A program made the position numbers and the translations under genes. Below, one piece after another: positions 1 through 11,567 of a stretch of DNA of 64,000 nt. How positions within the stretch are numbered: the stretch's first letter is position 1; every line of letters begins with the position of its first letter. Origin of the DNA: Topomyia yanbarensis. Lineage: Eukaryota > Arthropoda > Insecta > Diptera > Culicidae. The DNA is taken from positions 367,590,271 to 367,654,270 of the forward strand of contig NC_080672.1 of the NCBI RefSeq assembly GCF_030247195.1, given 5' to 3'. The notes under the pieces were generated by a model. It was not told where the DNA came from and did no database searches. It worked only from the letters and a program-made list of their open reading frames with translations.

Positions 1-1135
1 ATGATGCTTTCCGATGTATTGTAGGTAGCTTTATTTTAAACGGTCAATTAAAAACTGCATTATTGTGACACCGTTGCTTTTTTATAATTTACAAGTTACT
101 ATCATAAGTTACAAACTATGTCCTCTTGCTTACACCATCTTGAACTATACTGGCCGTAACCTACACACAATTTATTCGTGGGGACACACCCATTCATTCG
201 ATTTTATCGTGTTTTTCTTTTAAACCATAACACACGCCCTGTTCCGTTCTTTCAGAAAGTTGCTTAAGTTCAGCTTTGATTAACATCTGTTCTCTAACAG
301 TATTCAATATCTCTGTTTAAAATGCTTATTTTCATGTGTTTTTCTGCTATTAATTGAAGTACACGCGCGCGCAAAAAACCACAACAAACGTTCGTGTCAA
401 GTTTTCCCACTGCTGGGGGTTTTCTCTACTAAAGTATGATTGATTATTTTATACATTCTTTCTTTAAGTAAAACGGGTGGCTTTTCTCGTTCGAAAACTA
501 CACAAAAATGGCTGCTTCGGGATAATATCACAAAAAGGTTTCATCTGTTTAGACGGAAACTAACTGAAATATGTTCTGTACTAATGTCACGGGATGTTTC
601 GTAACGATGACGAATAATTCGACGGGATAGGGGCTATACTGGACTTGTTTAGCTAAGCTTTTGGAGAAAAGTAAAATAATTAAGAGAGAGTGGATTTGAA
701 ATAACCAAGGTACGGCAGAGTATCTGGAATGGGGAATAGTTTAGAGTACATATTCCTGCTCATGTCGATATGGCCTTCAGAGGTTCCTTCCTTAGAAAAG
801 CGGTGGAATTCAGTGTTTTTGTTATTTTAGGCCGTTTATTTACCTCCAAATTTTCCAGGTAAACAATTTGTCACCCCTCAAATTAAAGCGACAGAACGGC
901 TCAATACAAACGCATTTTGTTAAGTCAATAGTTGAATTTTCATAAAAATCAATTGAGAAGCATCGAATAGAACACATTTCCATGGGTTTGTAGAAAAAAG
1001 GATGTGAAAATAGTGAATATTAATCGTCATGACACCAAAACGCCCCTAAGAACGTTAACGTCAACGGTTGAAGACAGCAAATCTCCAGGATACATCCCAG
1101 TTAAACTCATTCCGGAACCGGTTCGGATTTCTAAA
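1..1135. other. No gene seen; AT-rich flank
   Basis: I see no coding frame, RNA gene or recognisable element in this stretch. It is ordinary AT-rich noncoding DNA with a short CG dinucleotide run near 366. Confidence 0.5.
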
Positions 1136-1227
1136 TGGAGCCATTATGGATTCCAAATCAAATGCAACAACCGATTCCGACTCAGAATCGGTTGTTGCAT
1201 TTGATTTGGAATCCATACTGACTCCAT
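1136..1227. repeat. Long near-perfect hairpin
   Basis: Two arms of about 42 nt (1136-1177 and 1185-1227) are reverse complements with two or three mismatches, separated by a 7 nt loop. The stem includes the block ATGGATTCCAAATCAAATGC and its complement. The surrounding sequence carries further imperfect matches of the GGATTCCGATTC type, so this is probably the core of a small fold-back element. It is noncoding. Confidence 0.75.
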
Positions 1228-1308
1228 TCAGGATTCCGATTCAAATTCCGAATGGTTTGACCGGGATAGAGTACTTGACAATCTGTAACTGTATTAGTGT
1301 GTTAAACG

Positions 1309-1537
1309 GTTTGTTTTCCTCCACCTGTAATAGATGGAGGAAAACAAATCGAAAATAACTTTTCGGTCGGATTATTTTCATGATGGAATATGACCAACCG
1401 GAATTGTACGTCCCCCGAATAAGTTTTACAGCGACATAGAGCATTTCAACACTATTATAAATACTTTACGAGAGCTAATTCAAATGTTTCAGTTTTATAT
1501 ATGTCAGCTTTATATATGTCAACTGGAGGAAAACAAA
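1309..1537. mobile_element. Small MITE-like element
   Basis: The motif GTTTGTTTTCCTCCA occurs at about 1310. Its complement TGGAGGAAAACAAA(C) occurs twice, at about 1334 (making a tight hairpin with the first copy) and at about 1522. The outer pair would bound a 229 bp element with terminal inverted repeats of about 16 bp. No convincing target duplication was seen, so the exact ends are uncertain. Confidence 0.45.
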
Positions 1538-2247
1538 CCCCCAAGTAGTGTGGGTGAAATCGTTTGCATAGAACTCTATACTCATAGTGCTAAAAGATTT
1601 GTTTGTCAAAAAGATCACCCACTCCCACTGTGAACCGTGGGCTTCGTCAATTTTTGCATAACAAATGAAAACATGTTCTATTAGCTGGTAGTGTGTTAAA
1701 CTTTTGCTAAACACTATATGAATCAAGAAAAAACACTGGCTTTCACCGAGTTCTAAGGTATGTAACCCCCTAACTGTTTTATCGGTGTGATTTGTAAAGT
1801 TTATCTTCAAGTAGGTAATTTAAGTAGCATCATCAGTGAAAGGCTTGCCCTATATTAGGATTCACTAGTTAAGATTGAAAAAAAAGTTAAACCCTTGAGG
1901 CGAAGGAATTCATCAACCTCGTCACTTCCACCATCACACCTCCTTCGATACAATACAAGAGATGGCGACACATTTTTGCAGAACCTGGACTACTTGTCGT
2001 CCCCGTAAGAAACGGAAAAAACGAGTCATTTGGCATGATGTATATTTAGCATAACGGTAGTTTTGTCATACATATTCATCTTGTGAATACAGGTGTGATT
2101 CCATTTATGAATTAATCGTATATCAGGCGACCAAGTCGATCTGCCGCGATATTGATAAGACGAAGTCGAAGCTCAAATTTCCGGAGCTCCAAAATTAAGT
2201 CATGAGAATAGCGCATTATTGCACCCGCTGGCTGTGGTACCTACACA

Positions 2248-2482
2248 CTTAAAATCCATTACCTACCAGTAGGTAATTTTAATTTGCTGTCCTTATTTCA
2301 CTGCCGGAAAACGAGGGAGAGGGAATGATTTTCTTACTCAAAATTAATGGGATGAAGTTTAGTCGGCTTTGGGGAATATTTCATTATTTTTGGGTAAATT
2401 TGGACTCCCTCTCTTTAGTTTTTCGTTGGAGGAAGTGGGATGCACAGATTTAAAATTACCTACTGCTAGGTAATGCAAGTTT
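2248..2482. mobile_element. MITE with palindromic ends
   Basis: The left block at about 2250-2290 contains ATTACCTACCAGTAGGTAAT. The right block at about 2443-2482 is its inverted relative, ATTACCTACTGCTAGGTAAT. Each end is itself palindromic and the two are inverted relative to each other, giving a 230 bp noncoding element. A third partial copy (AGTAGGTAATTTAAGTA) lies at about 1811. The superfamily cannot be named from this. Confidence 0.5.
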
Positions 2483-4220
2483 TCTGTGTACCTGGGACGG
2501 GACGTCTTCGCATGGTCTTCTTTTTCCATCTCGGTTTTGTTGTTATTTTGCAAGGAAAAGTTCGCTCACAATATAATTTCAAGCAAAGGTCCATGATAGA
2601 GCTGTGCAGATGAGGTACAGAGTTGTGCCGATGATATACGGAAAATGAAGTAGCTTTCACATGACATAAATTATCATTGTTATGTTATCATTCGTATGAA
2701 TAATCTGATTATAGTTTCATCATCCGCAACTGCCAAGTAGTAGAGTTTTATACCTATTTTTATCTAGAGACATTGATTTTTACCTAGAGCCGAAAATCAA
2801 ATAACTGTTTACAAGAATTTTGAATTTGTCTTGTCATAGACTAATAGAGCGCAATCGATTAATCAATTTCACCGGTCTGATATAAACAGAGCAATTGCAT
2901 AACCTTTTTGCTGAGAAAGTTAAACTAATCTCATCGCACACAATATTTTCGACAAATTTGAACGCAATGTTTCATATGTTGATTCAGTTGTTCAGGTTAT
3001 TTTTGCTATGGCAACCCGAAATAAGGGGTAAAGGGGCTTCTAGTTCTAAATTTTCTGTACTCCTCCCTGCGGGAAACGCGGAGGTTACTATGATCATTTA
3101 ACAGCACTTTGTTGGCTGTTTTTGAATTGACAGTAGCGCGACTTGCTACTCCGCGAATCGCCATTTTGCAGTGACGTCAGAGAAATCGTTGAGATAAACA
3201 AACGGATTTCTGGAAAGTTGATAATTGAAAATATTTAAACTCTTACGGTGACAAAAATCAATGTGCAACGAATTATTGACGTAATTTACGCCATAATTAC
3301 ACTAAACACAGTATATAATCAGTGCAGCCATGTGATTAGTAACGAAATTTTGGGTATTTGGCTGCATGCCATAGTAAACGTATCTGTTATTTCCTATTCC
3401 CAGCATAGGTTATGGACATCGGCATAGCTTCCTTGTGAACTTCATTTAATTATTTTCGCCGACGATTTCTATGACGCCCAATCGTCAAATGTTTACACTC
3501 TAACGAGTTAGCCCAGTATATGTGAGCCGTGTGTGCTACGATGTTACACGCATTGTAGCAACGAGCGAATTGATTCTGTATGGCTGTGGATCGCATTCTT
3601 ATATCGTGTTATCGTAGCTGATATAGAATGTATGGCACATTGTACTATATAATCCTTTACAACATTGCGGTTCGCTCGCGATTAACAAACTGATCAATCA
3701 GAAGCTGGTTCAATATAAAGGTTTTTAATGATTCAAATTATCCCACGGTTGTCTCCTCTTCTCTGAAGTGGAGACTAACCGCAATTAGGCATTTCACAAA
3801 ATCGTTGATTCAATCTAACCAACTATCCAGTGCGCGATGGCGAAGTCAACTGACATAAAATAGTTTTCCTGTGAGCCGTATTCACAAACAGTGCCACCAA
3901 AACTGTGAATCGATGTTTGTAAACACGGTTCACAGCAAATGTCATTTTACGTTGATTTATCAATCGAATTCGTTAGCTTAAACAAACAGAAAAAAAAGAA
4001 TAAGAAAACGTCTATGAACGCGTGCAGTTTTTGGGACCAACGAAATATGTCGGTCGGAAGGGTAATTCTGATTTCAGTAGCTTGAACAAAGTAAATTAGT
4101 TGCCAAACGCACCTGTGAATTGTCAAGCAAACGTCTCGTGGAATGCACAATATTCAAAGCAAGCAAAGTCAAAGTAGGCAATATTAAAGCAGGCAAAGTC
4201 AACGCAGACAATTTGATGTA
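2483..4220. other. No gene seen
   Basis: AT-rich DNA without a supported gene. Short frames here lack any family resemblance. Small inverted motifs occur near 3880-3935 (GTTCACAG/CTGTGAAC types). The stretch could include the 5' flank of the P-like element that follows. Confidence 0.45.
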
Positions 4221-4299
4221 ATTTTTGATTTCCGTGAATCAAATTGTCAAAAACGATTTCCATTTGAAGATTGTATTAAAATTTGCTCTGATAGTTACT

Positions 4300-7106
4300 A
4301 TGCGTTGTCGGGTGAACGGAACCGAAAATGTCATCCGGAGTATCAGTTTTTCCGGTTTCCACAGGATCCCCGTATTCGATCGCTATGGGCCGCGTTTGCT
4401 TGTATTCAAATCGATGAAATAAAGGAAAGCACAAGAATCTGTAGCGTAAGTAGTGGATTAGAACCGAATTATTGCATTTAACACATTTCACAAAGAAAAG
4501 GTAAATTCGTATATGTTTCCTCAGGCACACTTTTGCGATATTGATTATGATTGGGATACCAATGGTAATAGAACAAAGAAAAAAAGGCTGTGCCAACGAT
4601 AAACGCTTCCCTGCTGAAATCCGACTCGGAAGATGATGTGTCTTTTCCAGAGCAGAACAAATCTCTCCCATTATATTCGTCCCCAGCATTGGTAGATCAT
4701 ACGTATGCTGATTTTATTCCTCAAAATCCCTGTTTTGAAGAGGCTGAGTTGGATGTCGATGAAAGTGCTATTTTTAAAGATTCGCAACCAAGCAACCCTA
4801 TTAGTCGATTAAAAAAAATCAACGGAGAGCCACTTCCAATGCTTAAGGTTGTATATAGTAATCATATACTATGTAAATAGTAACAAATCTATTTATATCA
4901 GATCTACCAATATGTGGAAAAACAAAGCCAAGAAATGGAAATCAGAGACATTGCATTGGAAAAATAAGTACCTCGACACGCAAAGTGAAACCTCAACAAT
5001 TAAAAGGCTAAAGTCAGTGTTTCGGAAAGACCAACGAGATATTATCACTGCAAGAGTGCAAAGAGTCAAAAATGGTCTAATGAATTGATGATGGAAGGCT
5101 TGAAAGTTTGATTTGTCACCGGTAAAGGGTATGAAATGATACGACAGCTTCCATATGTGGTCCTGCCAAGCTACAGATGTTTGATGGATAAAATTCAAAC
5201 GATTCACTTTGATACAGGTGATTTACAGATCTTTTTTAGGTTAACACAACTGAAACATGAAATGTTTTCCTTTTTTAGGGTTTTTATTTGAAATCTTTGA
5301 TGTTCTTAAGCTGAAAATAGCTGCTATGAGCGAAGATGAGCTCAACTGTGGCATTCTGGAGGAAATGAGCATTGATGAGGCTAACGAGTACTGCCCAAAC
5401 AATGAAAAGTTTTTGGGGACAGTCACAATGCTACCAAGTAGTGATCTAGCTACCCACGGCCTGGTATTCATGTTAGTAGGGTTGAAAGCTAGGTGGAAGC
5501 AGGATATAGCGTATGAGTTTACGGGTAACTCTATTCCAAAGGGGTGTCCGAAGATAATGATCGACACGATTATCGCGAACTCGGAAAGCATTGGTCTGCG
5601 TATTCACTTCGTCACTTCCGACTGTGGTGCTTCCAATAAAGGTATGTGGATTGACCATAACATCAACGGTAGAAAAGATTCCATCGCACAGGACTTATCA
5701 GTGATTCATCCTGTACATTCAAATCGCACAATACAGTTCATCCCTGACCCTGTTCACGTATTCAAAAATATAGTGAACGAGTGGATATCAAACGCGAGCA
5801 TAGAATTACCTTCATGGTATATAGCAGGCAAAAAGGTAAGCTCTAGCAAAGTCGACAGGGAACATCTCAAACATCTGGTGGCAGCCGAAGAAAATCAGCA
5901 TTTGAAAATGGCGTATAACTTGTATCCAACTGATGTAGATTTCGACAACTTGAAAAGTAGATAAAATGAAGGTTTGCAATTAGACAAAATACTGCACTTA
6001 TCAAGTGGCAGCTGTGTGTCGGATCAAATCGATCAACCATCTTTGAAAACAACTGCTGCTTTTATCGAAGATCTCGAGAAATGGTACGATCTCATGACGT
6101 CCAGATCAACCGATAACTCATTGAACCCATCAAATCAAGAAAAAAAACTTGATTTGAGCACAATGGTCACTTTGATTGCTGATCTCAAGGTAAGCTCAAG
6201 TTGTTGGACTGTATTGATAATAATATGGTTTCTTTAGGTTGGAGTTAAGGGTCATTGGAAACCACGGCAAGCGGCACTCATTATGTCGACACAAAGCAGT
6301 CCTCCGTTTACAAAATATATTGATCGATAATTATAAATTTACCGAAGTTTATACATCCAGATTTACGCAGGATTGCTTAGAGAGGCTATTTTCGGTTATG
6401 CGTTTAAAGCAGCGTCGACCAACTCCACTACAGTTTCGTAGCCACCTTCGAACTATCACAATTTCGCAATATATGCAAGAGGTCGCAGGAAGCTCTTACG
6501 ATATGGATGATAGTCATTATCTCTCGGGGTTCATAGAACATGTTCAACAGAAGAAAGTGGAAGAATCTCTAACTCATAGGAAAGGTCTTGCTCATAATAT
6601 CACGCAGTCTACAAAGCATGGTGGAATGAATATTTCTCATAGGGCCCTCGACATTTTACAATGTTATGACAACTCCGAAGCTAATGCATTATTTCATATC
6701 TCCGGATACATAATGGGGAGCATTGGAAAACAATATAAAAACCTGTGAGATTTGCTATAATCCATGCGCTACCAAGATTCCTTTCAACAAATCATACGGA
6801 AAGTATTCTAGTCTACTAGCGAATACGAGACGAAAAGCGTATGTTTACGTATCGCGACAAATTTTCCATTTATTTGTTTGCATGGAATATGCTTGGAAGG
6901 AACAGTTCACAGAAATCAGCGGAGCAATATCGAAGGAATCCATGATCAATCTGGAAAATCAGCTGAACGCATTTGAGTTAACAATTGAAAACTGTCACAA
7001 GCTTAAAAGTAAGATAATCAAATGTTTCATACAATTTAAGATTAAGACAAGTGGCACAAGAAAAGCAAGAAAGAAGAAGTACGACACAAGAAGTATGCTA
7101 ACTTAA
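4300..7106 (+). pseudogene. P-element / THAP-type transposase, broken
   Basis: This is the remnant of a cut-and-paste P-superfamily transposase gene. An N-terminal THAP zinc finger is visible at about 4300-4460 and, after a GTAAGT donor, from about 4547: FFRFPQDP, then W, then ICS joined across the intron to AHF. A charged region follows. The central block (about 5257-5961) reads ATHGLVFMLVGLKARWKQ, TSDCGASNKGMW and FIPDPVHVFKN, which is the P-element DDE core with its DPPH-like motif. The C-terminal core has FTQDCLERLFSVMRLKQ near 6360, carrying the D and E of the third catalytic site. A 48 nt intron (6190-6237) looks intact. Damage includes frameshifts in the THAP domain and near 6290, in-frame stops near 5109 and 5962, and a first catalytic region reading ILEEMSI rather than the usual D-E-M. 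Terminal inverted repeats were not identified. Confidence 0.85.
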
Positions 7107-7394
7107 TATCTTCTCACAAATGAATTAAAATATCAACAAAAGAATAAATTAATAAAATATTCTACAATTACTACTTAAAAATGACTCAATCTACAATTTA
7201 TTTATCTTACAATCTTCAATCTTATTCACACAAGGTGTTGGCAAGTTTTTCATAGTGTTTTACTAATTTTATGAAATAATTATCTCATTGATTATTCAAA
7301 AAATACTCCTCAAAAATTTCAATAAATATATTCGGCATTAATTTTCCACTGTCTAATATAAATATGCATATGCAACATTACCCATTTCAATAAA
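7107..7394. other. AT-rich spacer after the P-like element
   Basis: Very AT-rich DNA with several ATTAAA/AATAAA-like strings. It could contain the 3' UTR and right end of the P-like element. No gene seen. Confidence 0.4.
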
Positions 7395-9712
7395 ATGAAA
7401 ATCGTCAAGATAGGTCCGGTTCGCAATGACTGGCCATTGCCGGTCCCAGGTACCTACTATAAAGTCGTTGCTATAACTAATCAGCGGAAAATCCAAACTG
7501 CTGATGAGCGGGAGCAAATGTGGGTCTATCTGAGCGGCTTCGACGCGAGCTACACTGTGGAGAAAATAGTCGCTATGACCACATCATGCCTTGGAGTATG
7601 GGACACACTCAAAGCTATCTTGTTGGATAAAAAGGTTGCGGATCTCGCAAAACATAATTTTTTCTTTCGAGGCTTCCGAGTAGACTAACGGACGTTGCAC
7701 TCAAAACGTCTCCAGCGGTGAAATGTTCTCCGATTCCCGTGAATTGATGAGATTCGCACCGGTAGCAGATGCCGTTTTTTCTACCCGCAGTTACGCTTTC
7801 GAGAGGCCTAGCCTCGCTGCATTGGATACGTCCCACTGAATCTCGTACCTATGGTTACCGGGACGCACACTTATCACCAGTCGTGAAGAAGCCTGTTAGC
7901 TCTTTAGTTGGAAAAAGAGGTCTTTCGCAAACCTATAGCAAGTAAGTATAAAGCATCTGTGAGTTCTTCCTTACCTCAAAGCTATTCGATTTGCAGCCTT
8001 GGTCAACGACGTGACAAGCTGCTACTATACTACCAAAACGTTGGTGGTATCAATTCACCCGTTGAGAAATTTCGCTCTGCAGTTTCCGATGAGTTTTGAC
8101 ATCATTGTCTTCATTGAAACGAAGGTTGAACACTCTTCCCAGTCAGGTGTCACAATCACCAAAATGAAGAAATTTGGAATCAACGATAGTTTTTGCCATT
8201 GTTTCAATCCTTCCTCGCAGATCGAGAGACAGTGTTGAAAACTCCACGCATGTCCTTCGCAGACGATCAGGGGTAAGTTTAATTCGGTGAAAAGACATTT
8301 CATAAAACAAAATATTTTTGGTGATGCAAAAATGGTGGTGTGTTAGAATATTCATTCAATTTCCATATAATAATGCAACAATTGAACAATATTTTCTCAA
8401 ATTTTCGTTGCAAAATGCCGAATACAGAGTGAACGTTAATGAGTCTGACAATGTTTTAGCTTTTATCGAATTACTCGTCAAGTATAAATACGCTGAAGTT
8501 TGGTAACAGTACTCTCATGACCATAGTTGGTTCTCGAGAAAAGTAATCGCAGGGAAGAGTTATTACGTAGAGCGCGAGTGTGGGTTTGATGACCCATGCA
8601 TTTGAGGATTGCAGAGCATTCAACTATGGCAGACTGTAAGCCCTCTGGATGCCCAAAATGTCGAACTGTATTAACCGGCAACGGTTTTCGTTGCTCGGCA
8701 GCTGAAATCTGTTTCGCCAATGAAGATAGAGGAGTGCAAAGCATATGAACCAGGTGTTGATTTTTCGAAAACTTTCGAAAGTGTTCCGTGTTCCTTATCA
8801 ACTTGCTGTGGGAAAACTAAGACGCAATGGACTTCCGAATTGGCTGACAAAATGAATCACATCGTACCTTTCAAATCGCAGCATTAGAACTACACTCTCA
8901 GATCCACTCCACATTACATCAGGCGTTCCTCAAGGAAGCCATCTCGGACCTCTGATTTTGTGTTCTTCGTGAACGATATCTGCAGAGAATTGTCATCGTC
9001 TAAAGGCATGGACGAAGATGATCGAAAAATTTATCGTGTTATTTATAACAACTATGGTGGACTATTGCGCATTGCAAATGGACCTCGAAAGGGCCATGGA
9101 TTGGTGTCACAGAAATGGGATGAGTATGAACATTCAGAAATGCAGCATAATCACTTTCACACGAGTACAATCCGTCAAGGATCTAGGTATCACCCTCGAC
9201 CGTAAACTACGACTTACCGCACATGTTTTTCTTCGGCATAGCAAATCCTACGCTGTACTGGGACTCTCATGATTTCAATGCTGTTTATTGTCCAAAATCT
9301 CTATACATCGCACTGGTACGCAGTATTCTGGAATATGGAGTTATCAGTCGTGGACCGTATCACACCGTCCACATTAATCGTCTCGAACGGGTACAGAAGA
9401 ATTTCATCAGATTTGTGCTTCATCGGCTCCCCTGGCAAAATCGATTACTGCAGCCTCCATACGAAGATCGCGGCGCTCTCATCCATCTCCCTATGCAGTG
9501 AAATAGGCGATTTTTCGGTAATAACACTTCTTCGCCTTGCTTACAGGCAACATAGATTCCCAGCACCATTAGCAAAGCTTGATTTCAACGTTTCGAGAAG
9601 GTTGATTTTTTCCGGCCCTCAACTCATCGCACGCTGTGTGGCCAGAATAATCCAACGGATGTTTGCCGACAACTCTTCCACAGCGTTTATCCTCTTTTTG
9701 ATTTTAGTATAA
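7395..9712 (+). pseudogene. Jockey-clade non-LTR retrotransposon, degraded
   Basis: Pieces of both ORFs of a jockey-like LINE appear in order with many frame changes. At 7395-7688 there is an ORF1-like tail (VYLSGFDASYTVEKIVAMT). At about 8010-8110 the endonuclease start reads LLLYYQNVGGINSP followed by FDIIVFIETK. RT pieces from 8750 include a palm remnant, the GVPQGSHLGPL motif near 8920, and MDWCHRNGMSMN, KDLGITLDRKL and LVRSILEYGV up to about 9500. The YADD catalytic loop is not recoverable. The order fits one insertion followed by long neutral decay. Boundaries are approximate and no target duplication was found. Confidence 0.8.
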
Positions 9713-9859
9713 GTATCTTCGAATTATCTTCGATCGAATCTTCGTTGAAATTAAAAACAGTTTATAGTTAGATTATAGTTATTTTAGTCTGTGCGATGTA
9801 CGATTTTAATCAAATACAATCCACAATCACACTGACGTCATTAAAGTAGAGGAAGAATA

Positions 9860-10144
9860 TTACTGGGCCGAGATTGCTTTCTTGCGGGATGCAGGATGTA
9901 GCAAGAAATGGCGCAGGTGGAGTTGCCTGATGTGGAGTTGCCTTCCATCGATGTAGGAACGAAGCCAACGCAGAAGTTGTCCACGAATACTTAGTTTGTC
10001 CAGCTTCGCTATTGCGATCTCAAAATTAATTTTGTCCAAGGCCGCAGGTTTATCCATGTAAATAGTATCAGTTTGCAATTTGTCAGCGAATTCCCTGGAC
10101 AGTATGCCTTGCGTTGAGGCCACGGTACCTTGGGTGAGCTCCAA
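9860..10144 (-). pseudogene. Non-LTR reverse transcriptase fragment
   Basis: On the minus strand the translation contains TDTIYMDKPAALDKINFEIA and LSIRGQLLRWLRSYIDGRQ. These match the RT palm motif A region and the following helix of jockey-type LINEs. The usual TDLSAAFD is altered to MDKPAALD, so a palm aspartate is lost. The orientation is opposite to the fragments on both sides, so it is a separate insertion or a rearranged piece. Confidence 0.75.
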
Positions 10145-10179
10145 TTTTGAAGGATACGAAGCTCAAAGCGCTGACGTCG

Positions 10180-11092
10180 GCTCACATCAATTCCAGAATC
10201 AAGAAAACTTGTATGACCTTAAGCGAATGTAGACGGGCTTTCGGTAAATCTTAGGGACTCAAACCCAAGTACATTCAGTGGATCTACACAACAATTGTCC
10301 AATGACCAATACTGGCATACTTGCCTTGTTTGGTGGCAGAAGGGAGAAGTTATGACAATACAATCAAAGTTAAACCATCTCAGAGGATGAGGATGTGCTT
10401 GATGGCGATGACTGGTGCGTCCTTGACAACATCTACTGCTGATCTAAAGGCACTCTTGAACATATAACCACTATATGTGATTCTGAAACAAGAAGCACTT
10501 TCTTGTGCATTCCGTTTTAAAGGTACTGGGTTTTAGAACAGTAACCCAATAGATCGTGCAACTAGCCACACAAGACTGTGGCCCCAAATAATTACTTGGG
10601 ATGAGTATACACTTGCTCCCAGTGACCTTACACTCACATGTAGTTTTCCTTTTAGAACTTTCAATGTGAGAATTCTTCTTCGCGAGGAATAACTGTCTGG
10701 CTGGATGGAACGACAACTTGAAGAATGCGTAGTTTGTAATACTGACGATTCTTTGTTGGAGGGCCGAGCCGGTGCTGGTGCTCTATTGTCGTGAAATGAA
10801 ATTAAACTATCATTCATTCGCTTGGTAGATACTGCACCGTATTTCAAACAGAAATCTTTGCGATTCTGTGTGGCGTATATCGGCACTTCAACAGGGAATT
10901 TGCGGTAAAAGAATCTATTTTTGCTCTGACAGTCAGGCTGCCCTGAAAGCACTTTGTTCGACAGATTCAAACAAAGCGCTTTCAGGGCAATCGCAAATCG
11001 AACTCAAGTCGAAGAACTTAGCCTCACAAATTTTAGAAAAAAAACATGAAATTGGATTTACGTGCTTAGAAATCGTCTGGCACATAAACTAA
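10180..11092 (+). pseudogene. RT C-terminus and RNase H fragment
   Basis: This is a LINE fragment of a clade that carries RNase H. The thumb-like part reads CLVWWQKGEVMTIQSKLNHL at about 10310-10385. RNase H motifs follow: NTDDSLLEGRAGAGA near 10740 (first catalytic D region) and KRIYFCSDSQAALKAL near 10890-10950 (third catalytic D region). Several frameshifts and stops separate them, and the distal part of RNase H is replaced by unrelated sequence after about 11000. It belongs to a different family from the jockey-like piece upstream. Confidence 0.75.
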
Positions 11093-11567
11093 TGCCATTA
11101 TGCCAAATCATCGTTTTCATGAAAACTAAAAAAAGTCAAGTGTTCATTAAAACAAAAGATACTTCCTTTTCGCACAACCAGAAATTAGCTATGCCAAATG
11201 ACCATTTTCCTGAAGATTAAATTAATGTTACGAAGAATATCCGTTAAGCTAAATGACTTTATGCCAAATGACCGAGATCCAGTAAACAGTTTTCCATTAA
11301 ACTGCACGTTACACAGCTTTCAAACAGTCATAAATTACCCTTAAAATTAAAATAATACAAACGAAAAAATTTCACTTGGTTCCAGAGCTAACACACTTTT
11401 CATATGAATGCCGGCAAACATAAATCAGTATCATTTGGATAAAATTGAACATCGCTTACGCACCATCTCGTTCGGGCGCTACGCTGAAACGGAATTGCTA
11501 AACACGTATCTGATCGATGCTGTCACTGTGTTCACAACACGGAGGAAACGTTTTTTGTGTCACTTCA
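11093..11567 (-). other. Downstream flank / 3' UTR of the MARCH-like gene
   Basis: This lies directly after the stop codon of the minus-strand gene, so at least part should be its 3' UTR. I could not pick a convincing poly(A) signal. The outer part (11093-11290) repeats the string ATGCCAAATGAC and looks like repeat DNA. Confidence 0.4.
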
